From Actinomycetota bacterium (GTDB lineage: Bacteria > Actinomycetota > Nitriliruptoria > Euzebyales > Egibacteraceae): a stretch of DNA of 7,727 bases. A program made the position numbers and the translations under genes. Below are positions 1-5,922 of this stretch, in pieces. Location of the stretch: assembly GCA_019347785.1 (NCBI GenBank), contig JAHWKQ010000104.1, positions 1 to 7,727 on the forward strand. The letters run 5' to 3'. The notes below the pieces were generated by a model that was not told the DNA's origin, made no database searches, and saw only the letters and a list, made by a program, of their open reading frames with translations. Each line of letters opens with the position of its first letter. Position 1 is the first letter of the stretch.

Positions 1-1482
1 CCCGTGCTCGCGCAGCGCCGCGGCCGTCTCCTCCCCCGCGGCGAGCACGGCGTCGGCGTCGTCCAGGCCGGGCGCGGACAGCCAGTCCGCGGTGTAGCCG
101 GCCACGAGCGCCACGGTCGTGGCGCCCGGCCGTCCTGCGCGCAGTCCGCCCGGCGACGTCGCCACGACCGCGTCGGGCCGGCCAGGCGGTCCCAGCGGCG
201 CCCGCGCGCCGGTGACCGTGCGGACCTGCCAGTCGAGGTCCCGCAGGCCCGCGGCCAACCGCAGCGCGGCGTCCCGGCGGCCTGCCTCGCGGACCGGGGG
301 CACGGTCACCACGACCCGGTAGGGCGTCGCGCTGAGCACGTGGCGCCCGTCGAGGCGGTCCAGGGCGACCGCCCGCGCCATCGCCGGCCCGTGCCGCTCG
401 GCCAGCCGCCGCCAGTTGCGCGCCTGGCGCCGCCGCAGCGCCGGACGGTCCCCGCGCAGGCGGGTGGCCCCCTCGGGGTGCAGGCAGACCGCGTCGTGCG
501 CGACCATGACCCGGCCCCCCCGCTCGCGCAGGCGCCAGCACAGGTCGACGTCCTCGGCGCCGTACACGTAGCCCTCGTCGAAGCCGCCGACCGCGTCGAG
601 GGCGGCGCCGTCGACGAGCAGGCAGGCCGCCGTGGCCGCGGCGACCTCGGCCGGGGGGGCGCCCGGGTCCGGGTCGGCGCCGCCGCCGACGTTGACCGCC
701 TTTGGCATGCCGCCGGGGACGGGCCTCAGGTCGACGCCGCGGTGCTGCACGCCGACGTCGCGGGTGTGGGAGTCCAGCAGGCCGCGCCGTGGGTAGACGA
801 GCTGGGCGCCGACGGCGACCACGTCGCCGCGCAGCAGGGCGAGCATCCGCGGCAGCCACCCGGGCGACAGGGGCTCCACGTCGTCGTTGAGGAACACCAG
901 GGCGTCGCCGGTCGCCTCGGACGCGGCGAGGTTGTTGGCGGCCGAGAACGACAGGTTCCGCTCGGAGCGGAGGACGCGGACGTCGGGCTGGGCGTCGAGG
1001 AAGGCGCGCGTCGACGGCCCCGAGCCGTTGTCCACGACGATGACCTCGCATGCGTGGTGGCCGGTGCGGGTCCGCAGCGCGGGCAGCAGGCGCGCCAGGT
1101 GGGCGCCGCCGTCGTGCGTGGGCACGATCACGCTCACCCGCCGCGACGAGGGCGCCGGCGGCGGCAGCCGGTCCAGCCGCTCGTGCAGGGACCGCTCCCG
1201 CATCCCGGCGGTCAGCCGGTAGGGAGCACCCAGGGCGCCCACGGCCAACCGCCGGGCGGGCCACCAGACGCGGGCTCCCGAGCGCCGGGCGCGGCGCAAC
1301 GGCGGCAGCACCACCTCGGCGGCGTGCAGCAGCCGTCGCAGGGCCGGGTCGCCACGGAGCCGCTCCAGGCTCGCCCGGCGCTCCTCGGCGACCTCCCGCC
1401 ACTGCCGGGCGACGAGCCGCTCGGCCTCCAGGGCGCCGCGCAGCCGGGCGACCTCGGCGCGCAGGCCCTCGTCGTCCGGCAC
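1..1482 (-). CDS. Glycosyltransferase, GT2 domain followed by a GT-B-like C-terminal domain; partial, C-terminus cut by the left edge
   Basis: Seen: 494 residues are visible, open to base 1. The N-terminus (about 5-50) is a charged, Leu/Glu/Arg-rich helix, probably coiled coil. A classical GT2 domain follows at about 115-345: SVIVPTHDGG at 117-126, DNGS at 151-154, the metal-binding NDD at 199-201, and the acceptor-site AEDVDLCWR at 309-317 with a following HPEG near 335-338. From about 387 a new alpha/beta segment begins (YRVVVTVPP, then ATSPGG and DAVLAAGEE) that looks like the N-terminal half of a GT-B domain. The start is GTG at 1482: an in-frame TGA lies at 1506-1504 with no other start codon between, and it sits 4 bases after the ATPase stop. 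Known: GT2 enzymes of this subgroup transfer rhamnose or other sugars from nucleotide donors to lipid-linked glycans at the cytoplasmic membrane face. Inferred: a bifunctional polymerising or chain-modifying transferase, third in a permease-ATPase-transferase unit. Sugar specificity cannot be read. Confidence 0.9.
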   Translation of the reverse strand, partial: MPDDEGLRAEVARLRGALEAERLVARQWREVAEERRASLERLRGDPALRRLLHAAEVVLPPLRRARRSGARVWWPARRLAVGALGAPYRLTAGMRERSLHERLDRLPPPAPSSRRVSVIVPTHDGGAHLARLLPALRTRTGHHACEVIVVDNGSGPSTRAFLDAQPDVRVLRSERNLSFSAANNLAASEATGDALVFLNDDVEPLSPGWLPRMLALLRGDVVAVGAQLVYPRRGLLDSHTRDVGVQHRGVDLRPVPGGMPKAVNVGGGADPDPGAPPAEVAAATAACLLVDGAALDAVGGFDEGYVYGAEDVDLCWRLRERGGRVMVAHDAVCLHPEGATRLRGDRPALRRRQARNWRRLAERHGPAMARAVALDRLDGRHVLSATPYRVVVTVPPVREAGRRDAALRLAAGLRDLDWQVRTVTGARAPLGPPGRPDAVVATSPGGLRAGRPGATTVALVAGYTADWLSAPGLDDADAVLAAGEETAAALREHG

Positions 1483-1486
1483 GGGG

Positions 1487-2278
1487 TCAGCTCTGGCGGT
1501 TCTTCACGTACCGCCGGTAGGCGCGCATGACGGTCTTCGTGTCGGCGTCCATGCGCAGGCGCCCGTTGTGGATCCACAGCACCCGGGAGCAGGTGGAGCG
1601 GATGAGGCTGGTCGAGTGGCTGCACAGGAAGACGGTGCCGGCCTCGCCCAGCATCTCGGCGATGCGAGCCTTGCTCTTGCGCTTGAAGTCGGCGTCGCCC
1701 ACGGCCAGCGCCTCGTCGATGAGCAGCACCTCGGGACGCACGGCCGTGGCGATCGCGAACTGCAGCCGGGTGCGCATGCCCGAGGAATAGTTCTTCATCG
1801 GCATGTCGATGAACCGCCGCACACCCGAGAAGTCGACGATCTCGTCGAAGCGCTCCTCGAGCTCCTGCCGCGTCATGCCCAGCGCCAGACCGCCGAGGAA
1901 GACGTTGCGCCTGCCCGAGGCGCTGGTGTTCAGCGCCGCGTTGACGCCCAGCATCGTGGGCGGCTGGTGGGCGTACACGGCGCCCCGCGTCGGTGGGAGC
2001 AGGCCCGCGAGCGCGCTGATGAGCGTGCTCTTGCCCGACCCGTTCTGGCCGACGATGCCGATCGACTCGCCCGCGTAGCTGGTGAACGACACGCCGCGGA
2101 CCGCCCTGATCTCGCGGTGGGCGCGCAGCCCGCGCCGCACGAACCGGCGCATCTTGACCCTGCGGTCCTCGTGCACGCGGTAGGTGACGTGCAGGTCCCG
2201 GCAGACGACCGTGGGGACCCGCTCCGGTCGCGGGGTCGCCTGCTCGTCGACCACCGCCACCGGCTCAGCCGCGGCCAT
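1487..2278 (-). CDS. wzt: Polysaccharide ABC exporter, ATP-binding subunit (Wzt/TagH/RfbE type, short form)
   Basis: Hydrolyses ATP to drive export of a lipid-linked glycan through the adjacent permease. All nucleotide-binding motifs are present in 263 residues: Walker A GQNGSGKST at 77-85, signature YSSGM at 164-168 in place of LSGGQ (usual in this subfamily), Walker B VLLIDE at 184-189 followed by the D-loop AVGD at 192-195, and the switch histidine H221 in CSHS. The TREN-like segment of polysaccharide exporters appears as SGRRNVF (121-127). The protein ends about 40 residues after the switch histidine, so it lacks the C-terminal carbohydrate-binding domain of O-antigen Wzt proteins and is close in length to TagH or mycobacterial Rv3781. 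The ATG at 2278 overlaps the permease gene by 14 bp and has a good Shine-Dalgarno sequence (AGGGAG, minus strand, 2291-2286) seven bases upstream. The symbol is a family-level name; the exported glycan is unknown. Confidence 0.95.
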   Translation of the reverse strand: MAAAEPVAVVDEQATPRPERVPTVVCRDLHVTYRVHEDRRVKMRRFVRRGLRAHREIRAVRGVSFTSYAGESIGIVGQNGSGKSTLISALAGLLPPTRGAVYAHQPPTMLGVNAALNTSASGRRNVFLGGLALGMTRQELEERFDEIVDFSGVRRFIDMPMKNYSSGMRTRLQFAIATAVRPEVLLIDEALAVGDADFKRKSKARIAEMLGEAGTVFLCSHSTSLIRSTCSRVLWIHNGRLRMDADTKTVMRAYRRYVKNRQS

Positions 2279-3182
2279 AGTGGTGCTCCCTCTGGCGGAA
2301 GAACAGGAAGCCGCCGACCAGGGTCGCCGTCCCGATGCCGATCACCGCCGCCCAGGTGTACCAGGGGGCGACGCGGTGCTCGAGCAGGGGGGTGCGCACG
2401 GCGCTGAGGAAGTGGACCATCGGGTTGGCCAGGGCGGCCTTGGCCGCGTTGATGCCGTACACCATACGGTCGCCGAAGCGTCCCTCGAACGCGTAGAAGA
2501 CCCCGGACAGGTACATCCAGATGCGCAGCATGTAGGGCAGGACGTGCTGGATGTCCGGGAAGTGGTCGCCCACCCGGGCGAGGATGAACGCGATCCCCAT
2601 GTTGAACGCGGTGAGCATCACGAACGCGAAGGGGATCGTCAGCCAGGACGGGTCGGGCCGCTCGCCCGTGAACAGGGCGATCGAGAAGACGATGAGCAAC
2701 GCCGGGCCGAGCGCGAGCAGCTTGGAGCTGACGGCCGCGATCGGCAGGATGGCGCGGGGGAAGCTGATCGAGCGCACCATCTTCTCGTTGGAGCTGATCG
2801 CGCGGGCCCCCGACAGCAGCGACTTCTTGGTGTAGAAGAACGTGAACATCCCGGCAGCCAGGTACAGCAGGAAGTTGTCGATGCCGCGGTCGGTCCCCAG
2901 GATCTGGCCGAAGATGAGCCAGAACACCCCCACGTGGACGAGCGGGTCCAGCACGTGCCAGACGTTGCCGAGCACGGTCTCGGTGTTCTCGGCCCGGAAC
3001 TCGGTCGCGGGGATCGAGCGGGCGAGCTCCCGGTGGGCCCACAGGTCACGCAGGTACTCGCCCAGGCGCTGCTTGCGCCCGAGCTGGACGAGTCCGTAGC
3101 TGGTCGGGTCCGCGGCGGGATCCGGGCGGACGTCCTCGGCTGGCGTGACGTCGGTGTGGGTGAGCCGGGCCTGGACAGCCAT
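2265..3182 (-). CDS. wzm: Polysaccharide ABC exporter, permease subunit (Wzm/TagG type, ABC-2 family)
   Basis: Membrane half of the glycan exporter, expected to act as a dimer with two ATPase subunits. Of 305 residues, about the first 70 are cytoplasmic and include a charged, likely interfacial helix (about 38-60). Six hydrophobic segments follow at roughly 75-93, 103-118, 145-170, 181-203, 213-232 and 275-296. The family's conserved cytoplasmic loop between segments 2 and 3 is recognisable (NEKMVRSISFPRAILPIA, 132-149), as is the ALANPMVHF stretch before the last segment. Length and topology are normal for Wzm/TagG. The ATG at 3182 has only a run of G (ACGGGGG) a few bases upstream as ribosome binding site, and no alternative start sits close by. 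The ATPase gene overlaps its 3' end by 14 bp, which indicates coupled synthesis of the two subunits. This gene is probably first in its transcription unit, since 110 bp with a hairpin separate it from the upstream glycosyltransferase. Confidence 0.95.
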   Translation of the reverse strand: MAVQARLTHTDVTPAEDVRPDPAADPTSYGLVQLGRKQRLGEYLRDLWAHRELARSIPATEFRAENTETVLGNVWHVLDPLVHVGVFWLIFGQILGTDRGIDNFLLYLAAGMFTFFYTKKSLLSGARAISSNEKMVRSISFPRAILPIAAVSSKLLALGPALLIVFSIALFTGERPDPSWLTIPFAFVMLTAFNMGIAFILARVGDHFPDIQHVLPYMLRIWMYLSGVFYAFEGRFGDRMVYGINAAKAALANPMVHFLSAVRTPLLEHRVAPWYTWAAVIGIGTATLVGGFLFFRQREHHYGRG

Positions 3183-3226
3183 CGTGCCCCCGTGGGAGGA
3201 ATGACCCCGAAGATCGATCGACTACA

Positions 3227-3254
3227 ACGATAACGCAGGGCCCGCCCGCGACAC
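3227..3254 (-). promoter_or_regulatory. Weak candidate promoter for the permease-ATPase-GT2 unit
   Basis: On the minus strand a -10-like TATCGT (3232-3227) is preceded, after a 16-base spacer, by GTGTCG (3254-3249) as a poor -35. The -10 shares the TAnnnT core, the -35 only part of TTGACA. It would start transcription about 35-40 bases before the permease ATG, with the GATCGATC palindrome close to the start point. It is proposed mainly because this is the only gap in the cluster. Confidence 0.25.
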
Positions 3255-3290
3255 GGGGCCGGCACCTGTCTGATCGAGCGGTCGGCCCGT
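3253..3290 (-). terminator. Candidate hairpin terminator after the GT-B glycosyltransferase gene, no U-tract
   Basis: Read on the minus strand, the arm ACGGGCCGACC (3290-3280) begins two bases after the stop codon and can pair with GGTGCCGGCCCCGT (3266-3253). This gives about 11 base pairs with a two-base and a one-base bulge around a 13-base loop. No U-run follows, so a classical intrinsic terminator is not shown. U-less GC hairpins are often proposed as attenuators or terminators in high-GC Gram-positives. Confidence 0.35.
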
Positions 3291-3292
3291 CC

Positions 3293-4447
3293 TCAGCGGG
3301 GCAGGGCGTCGAGGATGCGCGCCAGCGGCGCGGTGGCCCTGCCCGGGTCGATGCACTCGGCCGCCATGGCCCGCGCCCCCTCGGCCTTGCGGCGGCTGAC
3401 CTCCGGGGCCCCGGCCGCGGCCGCCAGGACCGAGGCCAGCTCGCCCTCGTCGCGGGGGTCCACGAGCCACCCGGCGTCCCACTCGGCGATCATGGGGCTG
3501 ACCTCGGTGAACGGGGGGTGGATGACGGGCACGCCGCAGGACAGCGCCACGATCGTGCGGGTCACCATGGCGTACTCGCGCTCCAGGTTGTGGTCGAACA
3601 GGTCCACGATCACGTCCATGCCGGCGACGAACTCCTGGAAGGCCGAGAACACCATCGGAGTGGCGAACCGGACGCGGTCGTGGTCGCGCAGGCGGGCCAG
3701 CAGCGGGTGCTCGGCGATGGCGGCCCGCGCGCCCCAGTGGCCGGGCCACAGCACGTGCAGGCGGGCGTCGAACTTGTCGACCATGTCCGACAGGGCGGCC
3801 AGCCATTCCCCCGGGACGCTCCACGGCTGCAGGTAGCCGGCGATGGCGAAGCGCAGCGGTCCCGGTGCCCGGGGGCCCTCGCGCAGGTGCAGCGGCACCG
3901 CCATGTTGACGACCTCGGTCGGGATGTCGCGCACGTCACGACCCGTCTGCAGCAGCCAGGCCACCACGTAGGGCACCTTCTTCCGGCCGTTGACGATCAC
4001 GGCGTCGGCCCGGCGCAGGGCGCGCAGCTTGCGCTGGCGCAGGGTCTCCAGCTCCCGCACCGGCGCCTCGGTGTCGGGGTGGCACAGCTGCTCGAGCATC
4101 TTGGGGGCGAAGAAGTCGAAGACGATGCGGACGCCCTCGCTGCGGTCGACGTGCTCGATCTGGTTGCTGTTGGTGATGATCGCCACGGCCGGCGCCCGCG
4201 CCTCCAGGTACTGGCGCAGGCGGTGGCCGGCGACGAGTTCCGTGCCCGCCACCGTCGGCACCGGCAGGCTGCGCCCCCACAGCCGCTGGGCGACATGGCG
4301 GACGACGGCGATGGTGACGTCGAAGCCGTGCCGGCGCAGGCCCTCCGCCAGGCCGAAGACCCGCAGGCCCGGGGCGGCGACGGGCACGGCGCTGCCCGGG
4401 ACGACGTCGTTGGAGACGAGGATGACGCGGGTGTCACGTGGCGTCAT
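3293..4447 (-). CDS. Glycosyltransferase of GT-B fold (GT4-like)
   Basis: Probably transfers a sugar from a nucleotide donor to the growing glycan on the cytoplasmic side. In 384 residues, the N-terminal half (1-180) starts with a beta strand (RVILVSND) and a GLRVFGLAEGLRRHGFDVT segment typical of GT-B acceptor domains, where a glycan chain is sensed. A linker leads to the donor domain (about 197-384) with RFAIAGYL at 199-205, the ARLRDHDRVRF strand-helix unit, and the region NLEREYAMVTRTIVALSCG (287-305) followed by VPVIHPPFTE, which corresponds to the GT4 sugar-nucleotide site. There the usual E-x7-E arrangement is not cleanly present, so donor and linkage stay open. There is no signal peptide or membrane span. 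The ATG at 4447 is supported by a strong Shine-Dalgarno GGGGAGG (4461-4455) seven bases upstream and overlaps the methyltransferase gene by 14 bp. A hairpin follows the stop. Confidence 0.85.
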   Translation of the reverse strand: MTPRDTRVILVSNDVVPGSAVPVAAPGLRVFGLAEGLRRHGFDVTIAVVRHVAQRLWGRSLPVPTVAGTELVAGHRLRQYLEARAPAVAIITNSNQIEHVDRSEGVRIVFDFFAPKMLEQLCHPDTEAPVRELETLRQRKLRALRRADAVIVNGRKKVPYVVAWLLQTGRDVRDIPTEVVNMAVPLHLREGPRAPGPLRFAIAGYLQPWSVPGEWLAALSDMVDKFDARLHVLWPGHWGARAAIAEHPLLARLRDHDRVRFATPMVFSAFQEFVAGMDVIVDLFDHNLEREYAMVTRTIVALSCGVPVIHPPFTEVSPMIAEWDAGWLVDPRDEGELASVLAAAAGAPEVSRRKAEGARAMAAECIDPGRATAPLARILDALPR

Positions 4448-5498
4448 CGGGCCGCCTCCCCAGTCGGGTGAGAGCGACGACGGCCCCGCGGTGCAGGTCG
4501 TCGCCGGGATAGCGCAGCGCCTCGGCGTGCTCCAGGGTCACGCGCCGGTTCGTGGCCCCGAGCAGCGCCGTGACGAGGTCGCCGGCCGACAGCGCGGGAG
4601 CGTTCCCCCGCGGACCGCCGTCGGGCGGCACGAGGTCCTCGCACAGCACGAGCCCGCCCGCGGGGCGGCAGACCCGCCAGCTCTCCTGCAGCAGGCGGCG
4701 CCGGCGGTCGGGGGGGTTGGCGCGCAGCAGGTCCGCGAGGACGACGAGGTCGAAGCGCTCCCGGTGCGACGGGATGGACAGGTCGTCTCCCAACAGGTCG
4801 ACCCGGCGGTCGGGGTGGTTGGCCCGGGCGGCCTCGGCGTCCGCGTCGTCGACATCGATCCCGCGCCAGGGCAGGTCGTCGGGGACCAGGCAGGCCCAGC
4901 GCCCGCCGCCGGTGCCGACCTGCAGCACCGAGGGCGGCGGACGGCGTCCCGGGGGGCCCAACAGCCGACGCACGACCCCGGCCAGCGCCTCGTGGCGCAC
5001 GCGGTGGCGCTCCTTGCGGGAGCGCAGGCCCGGGTCGCCGTCCCCGTCCGGCAGGCCGGCGGCCCTCACGACACCGCGGGGGTCGTCGGCGGCCACCGCG
5101 ACGCGCTGGCAGGCGGCGAGCCGGTAGCGGCGCCGCAGCCGCTCCCACAGGCCGGCGTCGGCGGTCGCGACCCGGTCGAAGAAGGTGAGGCGCTCCAGCA
5201 CCGGCGCGCCCAGGACGGCCTCGAGCGCGTCGGCGTCCAGCCCGGTCGGCAGCGCCACCACCAGCGGCACGTCCCACTGGTCCTCTGCGACGCTGTCGTA
5301 GGCGAACGACAGCGCGTCGAGGATCACCAGCAGCGGCGCCCGCGGCAGGGTCCCGCGCAGCGTCCCGGCGTCCACGTCGGTGTCGGCGAGCACGACCGCG
5401 CGCTCCCCGTCGACACCCGCCTGGTCGCCCCAGCGACCGGCGTAGACGACGGGGCGGCCCGCGGTGCGGCCGTCGCCCGCCATGTCGCGCTCAGTCAC
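4434..5498 (-). CDS. SAM-dependent class I methyltransferase with an unassigned N-terminal domain
   Basis: The C-terminal part (about 188-345) is a class I methyltransferase: motif I VLQVGTGGG at 191-199 (a variant of the commoner xVGCGxG), the acidic end of strand 2 GIDVDD at 213-218, FDLVVLADLL at 249-258 for motif II, and WRVCRPAGGLVLCEDLV at 274-290 for the post-motif strand. It should methylate a sugar or a glycan chain end, given its neighbours. Residues about 15-185 precede this fold and match no family I can name; their alternating strands and the DRVATADAGLWERLRRRY stretch recall the first half of a GT-B domain. The GTG at 5498 overlaps the preceding gene by 8 bp; an in-frame ATG at 5483 would give a protein five residues shorter lying 7 bases after that stop. 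Neither has a convincing Shine-Dalgarno sequence, so the start is uncertain by 15 bp. Confidence 0.85.
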   Translation of the reverse strand: MTERDMAGDGRTAGRPVVYAGRWGDQAGVDGERAVVLADTDVDAGTLRGTLPRAPLLVILDALSFAYDSVAEDQWDVPLVVALPTGLDADALEAVLGAPVLERLTFFDRVATADAGLWERLRRRYRLAACQRVAVAADDPRGVVRAAGLPDGDGDPGLRSRKERHRVRHEALAGVVRRLLGPPGRRPPPSVLQVGTGGGRWACLVPDDLPWRGIDVDDADAEAARANHPDRRVDLLGDDLSIPSHRERFDLVVLADLLRANPPDRRRRLLQESWRVCRPAGGLVLCEDLVPPDGGPRGNAPALSAGDLVTALLGATNRRVTLEHAEALRYPGDDLHRGAVVALTRLGRRPDDAT

Positions 5499-5922
5499 CG
5501 CCGCCGCGCGGCAGGTAGCGTGAGCGCAGCGTGCGCCACCCGCCCTGCGTGCGCAGCAGCGGCCCGGCCGGGCTGGCGTCCAGGCGCTGCACGAGGCGCT
5601 GCAGGTCGCGCTCGGCCAGCTGGGCGTGTGATCTGCGCTCGGCGGGCGTCATCGAGGGAGGAGCCTCCAGGTAGCGCGTCTCAAGCGTCCGCCAGGCGTC
5701 ACGGCGCCGCAGCAGCGGGCCGACCGGGGACCGTCCGAGCCGGCGCAGCAGCCACTGCATGTCGCCCAGCGGCCGCTCCGAGCCGACCCCGCCCGCGGCG
5801 GGGCCGGACCGGGCTGCGGTGGCCAGCTTCGCCTTGAGGAACCGGTTCTCCAGCGCCAGCAGCTCGTTCTCCATCCGGAGGACGTCCGCGTCGCTCGGCT
5901 TGTAGAAGTCGCCGTCAGACAT
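5491..5922 (-). CDS. Small hypothetical protein with coiled-coil-like N-terminus and a duplicated 32-residue motif
   Basis: I do not recognise this 143-residue protein. Residues about 12-36 form a likely short coiled coil (hydrophobics at 14, 17, 21, 24, 28, 29, 33 among Glu, Arg and Lys). After a Gly/Ala/Pro-rich linker come two copies of one motif, residues 54-85 and 106-137, sharing 19 of 32 positions: D-x-Q-x-L near the start, then RL, SP, GPLLR, WRTL and RYL. A 20-residue charged spacer separates them. There is no signal peptide, membrane span, metal-binding cluster or catalytic signature, so it is probably a cytoplasmic scaffold or regulatory partner rather than an enzyme. Codon use matches the neighbours and both boundaries overlap genes of the cluster by 8 bp (ATGTCTGA at its start), arguing that it is real. 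A Shine-Dalgarno GGGGAG (5933-5928) five bases before the ATG fixes the start. A role in glycan assembly is inferred from position only. Confidence 0.8.
   Translation of the reverse strand: MSDGDFYKPSDADVLRMENELLALENRFLKAKLATAARSGPAAGGVGSERPLGDMQWLLRRLGRSPVGPLLRRRDAWRTLETRYLEAPPSMTPAERRSHAQLAERDLQRLVQRLDASPAGPLLRTQGGWRTLRSRYLPRGGGD
5512..5607 (-). repeat. Second copy of the in-frame duplicated motif (residues 106-137)
   Basis: Lies exactly 156 bp (52 codons) from the first copy. Nucleotide identity persists in short blocks, such as caggtagcg at 5512-5520 and cgcagcagcgg at 5552-5562, both found 156 bp further along in the other copy. Confidence 0.8.
5668..5763 (-). repeat. First copy of the in-frame duplicated motif (residues 54-85)
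   Basis: Encodes the copy with SPVGPLLR, WRTL and RYL. Matching nucleotide blocks are caggtagcg at 5668-5676 and cgcagcagcgg at 5708-5718. The copies have diverged substantially, so the duplication is not recent. Confidence 0.8.

Larger units (their letters stand above)
3183..3292. other. 110-bp intergenic region between glycosyltransferase and permease genes
   Basis: This is the only sizeable gap within the minus-strand cluster. It holds a GC-rich hairpin immediately after the glycosyltransferase stop (3253-3290), a weak promoter candidate (3227-3254) and a palindromic GATCGATC (3212-3219) in the presumed permease leader. Its AT content around 3211-3235 is visibly higher than that of the surrounding coding DNA, consistent with a regulatory stretch. 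No RNA gene or attachment site is recognisable. Confidence 0.7.

Noticed and set aside
4..1530. Long plus-strand open frame (about 508 codons) opposite the GT2 gene
   Set aside because: Its translation is Arg/Gly/Ala/Pro-rich with no motif, while the minus-strand frame carries all GT2 motifs. It is an antisense shadow created by high GC.
1930..3042. Alternative minus-strand open frame spanning the permease-ATPase junction
   Set aside because: It is out of frame with both genes, which have complete motifs and a clear stop/start overlap. There is no sign of frameshift or fusion.
2184..3233. Plus-strand open frame opposite the permease and ATPase
   Set aside because: It is highly charged, motif-free and exactly antisense to membrane-segment coding DNA; a shadow.
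3192..3233. Plus-strand GGGAGGA followed by ATG and a ten-codon frame ending in TAA at 3231-3233
   Set aside because: The Shine-Dalgarno-like sequence and start are well spaced, but the peptide is tiny, lies antisense to the permease leader and has no downstream plus-strand gene to regulate. Likely coincidence.
3990..5837. Long plus-strand open frame (about 615 codons) opposite the methyltransferase and glycosyltransferase genes
   Set aside because: It has no recognisable domain, low-complexity composition, and spans several minus-strand genes with clear motifs and coupled starts.
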